From the NCBI RefSeq assembly GCF_034190915.1, contig NW_026947509.1, forward strand, positions 33,674,767 through 33,738,766: a stretch of DNA of 64,000 nucleotides, written 5' to 3'. Position 1 is the first letter of the stretch. The number at the start of each line of letters is the position of its first letter. The notes below the pieces were generated by a model that was not told where the DNA came from, made no database searches, and worked only from the letters and a program-made list of their open reading frames with translations. This stretch comes from Cavia porcellus. Lineage: Eukaryota; Chordata; Mammalia; Rodentia; Caviidae. Positions 13,030 through 24,691 of the stretch are shown piece after piece. Position numbers and translations under genes: made by a program.

Positions 13030-13400
13030 TTCAGTTACTTTCTCACTGCTGAGACACAATACCAGGCACGCACAACTTGAAGAAGTTTATTTTGGCTCAT
13101 AATTTGTAGAAGTTTCAACCCACAATCTAGACAGCTCTAAAGCATGGCAGAGGAAAGCAGCAGGGGAGTACGGCAGTCAGGAGGCATAGACAGATGAGGG
13201 GAGAAGGAAAGGAGATGGATTCTTCCAGCATACACCCCAGTGACCACCTCCTCAATCAGACTCTACTTCCCAACATCACATTTGGATGCAAATTCAAGAG
13301 TTGATGAATTCCACACCTCCAAGATCCAATTACCTCAAAGCCCCACCTATAAGCACATGAGGCTTTGAGAAAACATCTAGATAGAATCACAGCTTAAAAA
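13030..13400 (-). mobile_element. LTR-like repeat (rodent dispersed family)
   Basis: TTACTTTCTCACTGCTGAGA, then GTTTATTTTGGCTCATAAT and CATGGCAGAGGAAAGCAGC are phrases of a common rodent dispersed repeat. On the minus strand it ends with AATAAACTTC, a poly(A)-signal layout. It lies in GIGYF2 intron 2 in the gene's sense orientation, so it could supply a cryptic poly(A) site. Confidence 0.4.
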
Positions 13401-14349
13401 TAAAACCTCAACAGACACCATATAGGAGTATAGGAAGAAAGAATAAGACCATCTGCTTAGACCTCTCCAGCCAAACCTTTTGCCTAAACTCAATTTCACT
13501 GACTAATTTCTCCCCTGGGAGTACTACGTTTACCTTGTTCAGTGTGACAGCAGAATTCACACAACCTCCAATAAGTCAATGATCACTCTCACCTCACATC
13601 CATTCCCAAATCTAGACACAAACATTAGCCTTGAAAGTGTTCCTCCTTTAGACAAACGTGTTTAGACAAACATCCATTCTCAAATATGGCACAGGGAAGA
13701 GAAATAAGATGCTTACTTTTACAAAATTAGAATCAAGGCCTAGTGCGTACACCCATAACTATAACCTCAGCATTCAATGGGCTGAGGCAAGAGGATCACC
13801 AAGAAGAGTTCAATGCCAATTTGCACTACACAACAAAACTGAAAAAACAAAACAGCTGAGCATAGTGGCACACACCTGTAATCCTAGCACTCAAGGCACT
13901 GAGGTAAGAGGATTCCTACAAGTTCAAGGCCATCCTAGGCTACAAAGTGAGTTCAGTGCCAGCCTAAACTACATAGCAAGATCCTGCCAGAAAGAAAGAA
14001 AAGAAAAGGGAGATGGAGTGGGGCCAGGGAGAGGTCCACAACTTAATGGTGTAACTTACAATCTCAATTCCACAAGGCAATGCAAGCGATATGTATTCAG
14101 TAGAAATTATCCTTCAAATTTCACCCTTTTCCTAGACTAGTTATACAAATCTCTCTAGAAATGCAGAGCAGCTACAGTGAGTCACATCTTCCAGGCAGTC
14201 ACACAACTAGGAGAAAAGGCTCACACCAGTAATCTCAACACTCAGGAGGCTGAGGCAGAAACACTGCTGTGAGTTCAAGGTTAGCCTGAGCTATATACCA
14301 AGACCTTGTTCCTCAAAAAAAGTGGCAGGATAAACTGCAGTGTGTCACA

Positions 14350-14455
14350 AGGCTCTGATGTTCAGTAGGTGTGTTAAGTGCATTTTGAACCTGCAGTATT
14401 TTAAGTTAAGGAAAGGTTTATCAGGACATAGCCTCATCATAAATCAAATATCTAT
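14350..14455 (+). mobile_element. Truncated relative of the same Tigger family
   Basis: The stretch containing GATGTTCAGTAGGTGTGTTA, then GCATTTTGAACCTGCAGTAT and GGTTTATCAGGACATAGCC, parallels the 3' half of the element at 29488-29755 (AGGTGAGGCGTATTAAAATC and following). Only the 3' part is recognisable. It sits just downstream of a B1-like SINE. Confidence 0.5.
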
Positions 14456-14742
14456 ACCAGTAGGAAAGAGAAAGCAGCTGACATAAAAAAATACCAACCA
14501 TTATTTAAAACAAATTTTTAAAACGTTAAAGAAAAAAAATCAAAAAATACACATGGTGGCACACACATGTAATTCCAATACTTGGGAGGCTAAGGCAGGT
14601 GGATCACTAGGAGTTTGAGACCAGTATGGACTACATAGTGAGATCAAGGTCTGTCTGATCTACATAGTGAAACTATGTCTCAAAAAAGGGAAGTTCTAAG
14701 TTGTATTTGAAACTGTGGCTTTCCCTGCCACAATCTATCACA

Positions 14743-15175
14743 TTCTTCCTTTCCAACTTTGGCCTGGCAGAATAGCACCCAAAAGAAGAATGGCGAGAAG
14801 GGCCATTCTCCTATCCATAAGGTGCTGACCCAAGAATACATCAACATTCACAAGCACATCCATGGAGTGGGCTTCAAGGAGCACACCTCTCAGGCACTTA
14901 GGGAGATCCACAAATTTGCCATTAAGGAAACAGCCACTCAAGATGTGCCAACCAGAAGCAAGCTCAACAATGCCAACGAAATAAGGAATGTCCCACATTG
15001 TATCTGTGTATGGTTGTCCAGAAAACAAAAGGAGGATGCAGGTTCATCAAACAAGCTGTACACTTTGGTGACCTACATCTCTGTTAGCCTGGTTCAAACA
15101 TCTCCAGACAGTGTGAGAGAGAGATGTGGATGAGAACTAACTTTAAAATCAAGTTATAAAACTGTAAATAAAAAG
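14743..15175 (+). pseudogene. RPL31: Processed RPL31 pseudogene
   Basis: An intronless copy of ribosomal protein L31 mRNA, antisense to GIGYF2 and inside its intron 2. It starts with the RPL31 leader-like TTCTTCCTTTCCAACTT, and the initiator codon has changed to ATA (14772-14774). Recognisable blocks are [33 protein letters not shown] and NKLYTLVTY. Several codons are deleted. A frameshift near the end separates the reading frame from the preserved terminal codons (GATGTGGATGAGAACTAA). A remnant of the 3'UTR and an A-rich tail follow. It cannot encode L31. Confidence 0.9.
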
Positions 15176-15389
15176 TAAAAAGTTCTAAAATACAGAGATG
15201 ATTACATACAATGTAAGAAATACTGTGTATATAAATGTCCCCAAATAATTACTTCTGAAAGATGGAATTGAAAGAGAATTGTAATTCTTTTCCTAATAAG
15301 TTTCTTTTCTCCATTTCCTATTAGTTTCATAACTACTTTTCTTTCCTTTTTTTTTTTTTTTTTTTTTTTTTTCTTTTTTTTTTTTTTTT

Positions 15390-15483
15390 GTCTTTTTCCT
15401 TTTTACCGGTACCAGGGATCAAACTCACAACTGCCTACTTTCAAGGCAGGCGCTTATGCCGCTGAGCTAAACCCCCAGCCCCC
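15390..15483 (-). mobile_element. ID-like SINE (minus) with a long T-rich tail tract
   Basis: The minus strand has the ID head ending at GGGGCTGGGGG and the GGTACCGGTAAAAAGG tail. The adjoining 15340-15389 is nearly pure T, the poly(A) of the minus strand. CCTAATAAGTTTCT occurs on both sides, about 190 bases apart. Confidence 0.85.
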
Positions 15484-18279
15484 TTTGCTTTCCTAATAAG
15501 TTTCTAAAGCAGAGTTAGTTTTGTCAGCACAATGAATAGAAGAAAAAGGTCAAAGTAGAGGGTCTTGGAAAAGTGTGAATTAGGCTACACGGGGAAAGAA
15601 GTGAAATCAGAAAAGTGTTCAGAAATCTGAAATTTTGGTAGTATCAAAAAGGAGATGCAATAGGAATAAAACTGAAACACTAAAATAAAAATAGAAGTCA
15701 AGAAACCAGAAGCCTAAGAGAATTCAATGGGTCATCTATGTGGACTCTGGAGCCACCTCAGGATAAGGGCAGAGGTCAGCAGAGAAGACAATGAGTTAAA
15801 GGACAAGCCTCCAAGGTGTGTGTCTATTAATGAGTCAAGACAGCATAAACTTCAGAGGAAAAAGGTTTTGCACAGAGACAAAATGAACACACATAATCTA
15901 TTCTCTAAACCAGGAAGTGAACCAGGTATGACACGGCACATCTGTAATTCTAGCACTCCGGAGGCTAAAGCATGGGGAAATTACTGTGAGTTCCAGACCA
16001 GCCTAGGCTACATAGTAAGACTATCTCAAAAATAAACAGACCAGAAAGTGTTTGAAAGGGTTAACAATAACCACACAAGGACAAGAGGAACAGATCAATC
16101 AGCCCAAGGGGTCCCCTAGGAAAGGAGGAGAACAGGTCTATGAATGGGAAAGGGTAAGATCCTGATTCTGCTCCCTCTCACACACACCACAATTTAGGCG
16201 AATATAACCTAAGAAGGCAAAAGTGAACGGAAGGGAAAATTACCAGGGTAGGAAGGCTTCCCTTACCTAAGGCAGCATGAAAACATCAACAGCTAACACA
16301 ATGCACAAATTCAAAATAAAATCAGTACAAAAGTCTCAAAAAACGAATAAAACCAGGAAGGAGAGGTGGGGTCAAGAGAATAAGAAAGTTAGGATGGGAC
16401 TGCAACAAAGGATGCAAAGTTTTGCTTCCATTTTCTCCTTCGTTGCTCATCATTTTTTCTCTTCCCTTCCTTGGGAATATAGCTCACTGCAGTACTGGAT
16501 TCAATCAATACTAGAAAAAAGGGGGAAAAAAAGAGGTGAGAAAATATTTCCACATCATCTCTATGTTGGGGCATGTCCAATACTCAAAATTTCTTCTAAT
16601 TAAATTCAAGTAATATATTCTTTACACAATTAGTACCGGGAAATAGGTCTTTAATAAACTGTACCTCCTACATACTTGAAATTAAGTAGAGAATCTGGCC
16701 CTTTTTCAACATTTTAAAAATGGGCTAAATTTAGCCCTCACTGTTATTTTATTTCTGATTATTCTAATTACTTTTATTTGTATATTTTTCGATAGTCTTC
16801 CTGGCTTCTTCATCTTTTAACTATTCAGCTCATATGTGGCAAACTCATCAATCACTTTGTGTATATGTGTGACAGAACACATTTTCAAAGGAGGGAAGAA
16901 AAAAGAATCAACCTGACTTGTATTGTGGGGCTTACAATAAAGACCACAGACTTGTCAACGCTTACCCCTCGTTCTTAAGTCTGTTGTGGGACAAAGCAAA
17001 GAAACCAATGACTTCCGGGCTCAGACAATCCCTATAACATGAAGCAAGCCTGGAATGGTGGTACACACATGTAATCTCAGCATTTAGGAGGATGCAGTAA
17101 GTTCAAGGCCAGTCTGGGCTACATGTGAGCTGAAGGCCAGCCAGAACTACATAGTGAGACTACTTCAAAAACCAAAGAAGAAAGCCTATAATGCTAAGTG
17201 CCATCTTGACAAATAGCCAGAAGCCAGAGATGAAGAATCACACTCACACAATGTTTGATAGTGCAGTTCTGAAAAGATTCCGTAAGAGTGAATCCCAGAA
17301 GGGTCCATGGCATATTAGCTACCACCATTACTTCAGTAACAAATCAAGGCATACACACTTTTGAAAAACTCTAAATCTTTCTTATAAAAACCATCTAACA
17401 ATATGGCATGGTGGAGCATGTGGCTTTACATCTCAGTTGTTCTGCTGAAAAAAGTTTAAATTAGCCAGGAGTGGTGGTGCACAACTATAATCTCAGCATT
17501 CTGGAGAACTGCTGCAAACTCAAGACCAAGCTGAGCTACACAGTGAGCTCAAGGCCAGCCTGAAATACATAGCAACACCCTTCTCTAAAAAAATAAATAG
17601 TTAAATTACACCATAAATGATTTAACTAGAAAAGAATTACTCAGTTAAAAATATTTCAGTGGGCATGAAATGAAACTTTTAAATGCAAGTTTTCTGATAG
17701 CACAGACTAAATTCATTCCCTACTTACATTTTGCTACAAAAAACGTGTATCACCACCTTGATAACCTACCTGTCACCTTGATAATCTACAAATCTGTCAG
17801 CTCTTCAAGCCTGTACACAGGTGTGCATTCAAATGAAGCAAGGCTCAGTCACAAGGCTAGAAAAGATGCAAAATACATTCTTCTTCCAAAATCAGAAAAG
17901 TCAAATAAAATGATAAAAAAGAAAAGTCCAAATGTGAAGGGGAATCCCACATTGTTTATAATAGTGAAAAGTAAAAAGGGTAGAACTAGCCCAGGGTGGT
18001 GGTGCACACTTGTAACTGCCAGCACTCTGGAGCCTGAGGCAGGAGGATCACCACAAGTTCAAGAACATTTTGTGCTCCTGCCTCCCAATCCTGTGAACAA
18101 CGGGCTGGTTCAGTGGACAGGCTGAGCTGATAGTAATTAAGGTACATGAAGCAACTAAATGCTTGTATTGTTTAATTTTGCAGGCCTGGAACCAGCCATC
18201 TGAGCATCTCTTGACAGGATGACAGTATGCAGGACAGCAAATATGGGATTTTCTTCTATTTTGTCTTTGAAATCCAACA

Positions 18280-18525
18280 TTCTCACTGTTTTGCTTTGTT
18301 CTGATTGTTTTGCTTTATTCCATATTCTGTTTTGCTTGGTTTTATTCTGTTTTGGTTTTGGTTTGATTTTGCTATACCTGATGGAATGGACAAATATTGT
18401 GAAGATAAGGAGATATACCATGGTAGCTACTGTTGTTTTCCTAGTATCCTGCCTTATAGTTCTGTATCAATTTTGCTGCTTTGTTTCAATTGGCTTTGTT
18501 CTGTTTTGTTTTGTGGGATTTTACT
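18280..18525 (+). repeat. Degenerate TTTTG/TTCTG low-complexity tract
   Basis: Repeated TTTTGCTTTGTTCTG-like units spread over about 240 bases, interrupted by a unique segment. Apparent open frames here are low-complexity artefacts. Confidence 0.7.
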
Positions 18526-19625
18526 ATCCTTAAACTTAAAAAAAAAAAAAAATAGTTTGGGCTATTCACATGGTGAATTCAAAGCTAGCCTGAACTACAT
18601 ACCAAAGATCCTATACCAAAAAAAATTAAAAAGTAGAACATTCACTCAACAAAATGCAAGCACAGTAATGTTTGAACATCAGTGTAATTTTACACATCCG
18701 CAAAAAAGATAGAAACAAAAGATGAAAAAGTGTTAGTAATGACTTATGCTCTATTTCTATAACTTGCAACAATAAATTACATTAATCACCACAAAAAAAG
18801 GATATAGCTAGCCTGCATGAAATGAGTACTTCTCCAACATGAAAGTCACAGAAAGTGAAAATTCTTTTTGACATTCATTCACTTGGTTTAAAATGAATTT
18901 TAGCCAGATGTGATAATATGTGCATATAATCCTAGCACTCAGAAGGGTTAAAGCATGAGAATTATAATTCAAAGTCAGACTAAACTACACAATGAGTACA
19001 GAGCCTGTGATCCCAGCACTTGGGAGGCAGGAGGATCACCACAAGTTCAAGACCAGCCTGAGCTATACAGTGAGTTCAAGGCAAGTATGGACTACATAGT
19101 GAGACCCTGTCTTAAAAAAAAAAAAAGTACATAAATGACTTCGTATTTTAAAATATGAAAGAGGACATTGCTCTGAACTTTTAGAAAACTTTTTCCTTCA
19201 TTTCATTGTATCTTACTATAAGTCAGCTAATAAACATGCAAACATTTTTGAGTAACTTTTAAAACATGATCTGTAGTTAGACACGATGGTGCGTGCTACA
19301 ATCCCAGTACTCAGGAGGCTGATGCAAATAGGCTCCCAGTGAGTTCAAAGCCAGCTTGAGCTACATAGGAGACTCTGCCTCAGAGAAAACCGAAAAATAA
19401 AGTATCTGTAAAAACAATGATTTGTAACAAATGTTTCTGAAGCAAAATCAGGCTTATTCACTCAAGTACTAAAATTACTCACTTTATTACTAAATATTTA
19501 GCCTGAAAATATAACACAATTTCCTCCCCAAAAGTCAATGAAAGTTCAAGCGAATTACCTACATATACTAGACCCACACATTATAAATGAAGTTATTGTT
19601 CATGTACATTATCTTTTTTTTTTTT

Positions 19626-19722
19626 TGGTCTTTTTCCTTTTTATCAGTACGGGGGATCCAACTCACAACTCCCTGCTTGCAAGGCAGGCGCTTATGCCGC
19701 TGAGCTAAAATCCCCAGCCCCT
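19626..19722 (-). mobile_element. ID-like SINE (minus)
   Basis: It carries the inverse of the ID tail (GTCTTTTTCCTTTTTATC) and of the head (GAGCTAAAATCCCCAGCCCC). A second, more diverged ID copy in the same orientation follows at 19880-19975. Confidence 0.85.
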
Positions 19723-19879
19723 CTTTTTAAAAACTATTGATGCTCTGCTCAATTTTCTCATTCCATAAGAAATTTAAATACCTAATTTGTACTGTTGTGA
19801 TATACAGCACAAATTACAGCCCAGTACAATTCTGAATCATTACCTGTCCCATGAAACTAAAGTCAGCATTTCTTTTTTC

Positions 19880-19975
19880 TTTCTTTTTTTTTTTTTTTTT
19901 TTGTACCAGGGATCAAATTCACGGCCTCACACTTGCCAGGCAGGCGTTTATGCCACTGAGCTAAATCCCCAACCT
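19880..19975 (-). mobile_element. Diverged ID-like SINE (minus)
   Basis: TTGTACCAGGGATCAAATTC and CACTGAGCTAAATCCCCAAC are the inverse of the ID head and B box; a T-run lies at its left end. Confidence 0.75.
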
Positions 19976-20189
19976 GGTCAATTTTACTTCTAATAGCCCA
20001 AAACCAAGAACAATCCAAACACTCCTCTACAGATGAGTAAATAAATACTACTGTAACACACCTTGGAGCTATCTTTGGCATTAAAAGTCAAACTACTAAC
20101 GCATGTGAACAACAAGATGAATCAGACATTGTACTAGGTAAAAGAAGCCAGATAAAGACATGTATTCCTTGGTTTTGAAGGGTGTTTCC

Positions 20190-20218
20190 TTTTTTTTTTT
20201 TTTTTTGGGGGGGGGGGG
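20190..20218. repeat. T-run directly joined to a G-run
   Basis: A stretch of T followed by a stretch of about twelve G. It lies in the interruption of the old L1. Confidence 0.85.
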
Positions 20219-20346
20219 ATTTGTTCCGGGCTTTAATAGTAACATTTGTATACATTTAATATCAAAACATCAGTGTAGACAGTAAAAGCACTTCAAGGGC
20301 TTACTAATAAAACATATAGTTTTGTACTTTAAAAAAATACATCCTC

Positions 20347-20432
20347 GGGGCTGGGGATTTAGCTCAGCGGCAAAAGCACCTGCCTTGCAAGTACATAGTC
20401 GTGAGTTCGATCCCTGGTACTGGAAAAAAAAA
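20347..20432 (+). mobile_element. ID-like SINE inside an old L1
   Basis: GGGGCTGGGGATTTAGCTCA through GTTCGATCCCTGGTACTGG and an A-run. Similar AAAATACA(T/C)CCT sequences flank it as a slightly diverged target duplication. Confidence 0.85.
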
Positions 20433-21884
20433 AATACACCCTACTTCCTGAATGATTCTATTTACTTGAAATTCTGGAAGAGATAATAATAATCTACAGT
20501 CACAGAAAATGGATCAGCAAGAAGGGTAATGATTTCAAAAAAGATGAAGTAAATTTTGGGGAAAAAGAAATGGTTATCTTGATTATGATGAAGGTCATCA
20601 AGATATACACTGAAAATGAAGAGTTTTAACTGTATGTAAATAAAACCCCCAAAAAAGTTATTTAAAAAAAATTAAACATACTAAAATTAAAATTGACTTT
20701 CCTCCTCAACTAAAAAAAAAACTTAAAACTCAGTTTCTCAAAAGGAGAGAGGCATAATTACTTTACGCAGGACAAACTTGACAAGGCACCAAGGCTAGCA
20801 TCAAAGGTGATAGTCACATGGGCGTTAGGTGCTCTTAGTATGTGATGACACATTCTCTCCACTGTGATCTTGCCCTAAACCCCACACAGTAGTCTAATCA
20901 TGGAGAAAACATTAGGAGAAACAGATACATTCTAGAAAATATTTGACTAGTACTACTTAAGCTTGCTAAGGTAATCAAGAAACAAAGAAGTCAGAAAAAC
21001 TAATAGCCAAAGAAGCCTAAAGATGCCTGAGTAAATGAAAAATGGTATCTTAGACATGATTCTTAAACAGAAAAAGACACTAGGTAAAGCTAGAGAAATG
21101 TGAATGAATGATGGGCTGTAGAGTTTAGTAATAATGCATCGACAATACCGATTTACCACTGGACTTGGTGGCACACACCTGAATCTCAGCACTTAGGAGA
21201 CTAAGGCAAGAGGACTGCCTTGAGTTTAAGGCCACCCTGGAATGCACAGAAGAGCCCGGCTCACAGGCAATAAAAACTTGATTTATTAACTCTAACAATA
21301 TACAGCAGTAACCTCAATTACTGGGTTTTGTTTTGTTCTCTAAATATAGAATCTTACTATGTAACCCCAGCTGGTCTCAAATTTACCATCCTCCTGTATC
21401 AGGCTTCCCTATACTGAGATTAGAGACATGTACCACCATGCCTTGTTACGTAAGTTTTTTGGAGCTTGTTTGTCTTTTCTTTTTGGTAGTACTGCCCGGC
21501 CTATTTGTTTGTACGTAAAAAATATCTATAAAAGTCTTGCAAACAGAAAACCCAATGACATGCCTGTTCAAATCATTTTTGTTTAGGGTTTTTTTTTTTT
21601 TTTTGCCTATTCAAATCTTATAAACATGAAATTTTACAAACTTTACCTATTTCAGTTGAGTGTGATAGCATAGGCCTGTAATTCCAGCACTCTAACAGGC
21701 TGAGGCAGGAGAATCAAAAGTTTGAGCCCAGCCTGGGCAATTCAGCCACTTAGCTAGACCATGTCTTAAAATAAAAAATGAAACAGGGATTGGGGTATGG
21801 TTCAGTGCAAAGGCCAAAGTCCAAACTCAGTACTCAAAAACCAAAAAAATTAACAATTTACATAGTAATAAGTCATAAAAGATC

Positions 21885-22080
21885 ATTCACTGACAGTCTA
21901 CTTACTGTATTCCAGGTACTGTATTACTTTGGGCATTCTGGATTTCTAATTTCTACAATCATGTGGTAAACTTTGCAGGTAAGTAAGCCCTCGAGAAACT
22001 AACCTGTCTAAAGTTATGTAAGTGACAGAAAATTAAACCCATCTCTCTGCTCAGAAACCCACAAACTTTTCACTACATAC
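21885..22080 (+). mobile_element. MIR remnant
   Basis: TTCCAGGTACTGTATTACTT followed by GAGAAACTAACCTGTCTAAA and GTAAGTGACAGAAAATTAAA parallels the MIR core and 3' part. Diverged. Confidence 0.5.
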
Positions 22081-22998
22081 TTGCATTGATGCAGTACTCA
22101 GCAGCAGCTGATTTCCTTCCTTGTCGTTTCCTTTCAAATTTTAAAGGAATTCATTTTGTAGAAACTTTTTTTCTTTTTCCCAATCTTCCACTGTTTCACT
22201 GCACCCTAACTCCCACTCCTTTGCATTACTCAGACAATGCACAAAACACTCTTACAGAAATGTATGCTATTCTACTATTAGAAACTTCACAACTACAGCA
22301 TAAGCAGCATAAAACTCTAAAGAGGGCCAAGGATATAGCTCAGCAGCACAAGCGCATGCCTGGCAAGCTAAGATCCTGGGTTCAATTCCAGATTTGGAGG
22401 GGAAAAAATGGTCTACAGAGTGTCAGATTCTAGAATACAAGGCTCTTTGATGCCCTGGTTTCCCATAATGACTTCGCATCTAGTTACACACAAAGTACAC
22501 ATGGGTAGTACTGTGACAGTTCCCAGAACTAACCACGACAGCCTTTGGACAAGGGCACTGAAGTCTACACATGATTCACCAATTACAAAGTACCAACACA
22601 GTGCTTCCATCAATTCTTTGTCAGTCTCTACAACCAAAGGACCAGTACTAAAAGGACTAAAACTCCTAAGATTTCCTCCAGGATAACCTGAACAAAATAA
22701 ACTGTCTCCAAAGAACATACTGGCAATGAAAGACCACTTGAAAAAGGAAAAAAAAGGTATTACTATCATTTTTCTGCATTGCTTTATTTTTTTCCCCATT
22801 GCTTTGTTTGCTTGTTTGTTTTTGGGGGGGACGGTTTTGGTAACAGGGATCAAACTCACAATCCCATGCTTGCCAGGCAGGTGCTGTGCCATTGAGCTGT
22901 ATCCCTGGACCACCTTATTGCTTCTGAACAGTATATAAGCTCTCTTTTTTCCCCCACTTTTGGTTAAAGGATAATAAAATAAGCAAAAGTAAACTATC

Positions 22999-23100
22999 GG
23001 GCTGGGGATTTAGCTCAGCGGCATAAGCATCTGCCTTGAAAGCAGGCGGTCGTGAGTTCGATCCCCGGTACCGATAAAAAGAAAAAAGACAAAAAAAAAA
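22999..23100 (+). mobile_element. Full-length ID-like SINE with perfect target duplication
   Basis: The copy is near consensus (GTTCGATCCCCGGTACCGAT) and is flanked by an exact 14-base duplication (22985-22998 and 23101-23114). It lies in GIGYF2 intron 2, antisense to the gene. Confidence 0.9.
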
Positions 23101-24626
23101 AAAAGTAAACTATCCTACAAAAAATTACAATGCCACAAATATTACTGTCATGTCCCATGGTAACCTCACCACAAGGCAATATTTGCAGGGAAGAATTCCC
23201 AGAGGCTATGCAACTTTTATACAGGTTATATGGAAATCATTTTAAACCTCACAAATCTCTAAATATGTCTTACTTTATATTTCCAAAATAAAAAAATTAT
23301 GTACAATGTGGGTAGAGGGTCTTTCCTACCTTAAAAAATAAAATCAAAAAAATCCTTCGCTACAACAAAGTATTGTAGGAAATCACATCTGCAGCCTGTC
23401 ATTAGATGTAACATCATTCTATATATTTACTAGCAATTCCCAAACAAGACTTCAAAATGGTCCACTAAAATAGCTAAGGGCACAGCATGATGGCACATGC
23501 CGTAATTCCAGTATTTGGGAAGCTGAGGCAGAAGGATCATTGAGTTTGGGCCAGCCTGGACTATAACGTGAGTTCAAGGCCAGCCTGACCACCACAGCAA
23601 AATCCTGCCTCAAAAAGACTAAAAAAACACTTGCCGGGCATGGCAGTACACTGCCTATGACTCCAGCACTGTAATCTCAGCACTTCCAGAGGCTGAGGCA
23701 AGCGGACTGCCATAAACTCAAGGCTAGTCTGTACTCCACAGCAAGATCCTACTCCAAAACAAAAGAATGAAACAAAACAAAACTGAACTGGAAAAATTCC
23801 AAACACAGTAAGATCAACTGGGCCTCATTCACGTACACAAAAAAAGTATGTATGTTAATTAACTCTTTAGGACACAAAAATTACAACTACAGCACTATTT
23901 GCAGGATTTTTTTCTAAAATGCTAGAAAAGGAAAATACCTAGAAGCCTCTATGAGAGTCTGCCTAGAATTGCCACTACCTTTCAGCTCACTATGCTTACA
24001 TTTCTAGACTGAGACCCTACACCAAAACAAACTGCACCAACAATGGAAAATTGAACCAAGCAAAATCATTTGAACTTTCCTTCCCAGAAAAGTGAAATTC
24101 GGACACTGAGCTAGTAGCCAGTTGGCTAGTAGCAGTAGAGCTCAACTTCACATTTCCAAGAATGGAGTCATTTTTTCCTTATTTTTAAGTATAAAAGGCC
24201 AGACTGAAGAAAGGTAACTAAGGCAAGACAAAACCTTGCAGAGGTTACTTATGAAAAAACTGGAAGCAAAGTGCCACCTAGACTGCTAGTTCCCGAAGGC
24301 TTACCAATTTCTTGTTCTTGGCAAGCGCCTGTGAGTTCTTTTATAATACCTTGAGCTCCCAGCACACCTGACCCAAAAGCATTGCTCAAGGCACCAAGGA
24401 AGAATTTTCTACTCACTATCCATAACTGCAGGAGAAATACTAGGACAAAAAATAACTAAAACCAAAAATCACTTTAGGGGCTGGGAATATAATCCAATGA
24501 GGTAGCACTTGCTTAGCATGTACAAGGCCCTGGGTTCCATCCCCAGTCTTACTAAAAAAAAAAAAAAAAACGTACAAATCACCTATTTGCGTAACACCTC
24601 AGTTTGGGGTTTCCTTTCCAACTTAC

Positions 24627-24691
24627 CTGTTCAAAAGTTCTGCTGGTTCACAGGAAGAGGTTGGAGCAGAATCTGTCTGGGTCCTTTAACA
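24627..24691 (-). other. GIGYF2: GIGYF2 exon 2, non-coding 5'UTR (65 nt)
   Basis: The minus strand shows a T-rich tract ending TTTACAG|TGTTAAAG as acceptor and TGAACAG|GTAAGT as a near-perfect donor, bounding 65 nt. The block is free of SINE sequence, although an ID element ends only about 60 bases to its left. It has no ATG, so the spliced leader (exon 1, this exon and 44 nt of exon 3) has no upstream start codon. It lies between the CpG-island exon and the ATG exon, as expected for a GIGYF2 leader exon. The splice sites are seen directly; that it is used in GIGYF2 mRNA is inferred. Confidence 0.75.

Larger units (their letters stand above)
13738..19400 (+). mobile_element. B1-like SINEs in the middle of GIGYF2 intron 2
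   Basis: Copies at 13738-13850, 13853-14010, 14211-14320, 14553-14690, 15920-16040, 17050-17170, 17400-17455 and 17465-17595, 17988-18075, 18900-18985, 18990-19130 and 19278-19400. All are plus strand. Confidence 0.7.
19985..20660 (+). mobile_element. Old L1 3'-end fragment, interrupted by an ID element
   Basis: AGCCCAAAACCAAGAACAAT, AAGATGAATCAGACATTGTA, AAAGAAGCCAGATAAAGACA and then, after the interruption, TGATTCTATTTACTTGAAAT and AACTGTATGTAAATAAA follow the order of ancient L1M 3' ends. The gap of about 250 bases holds a T-run/G-run tract (20190-20218), some unassigned sequence and the ID copy at 20347. Confidence 0.6.
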
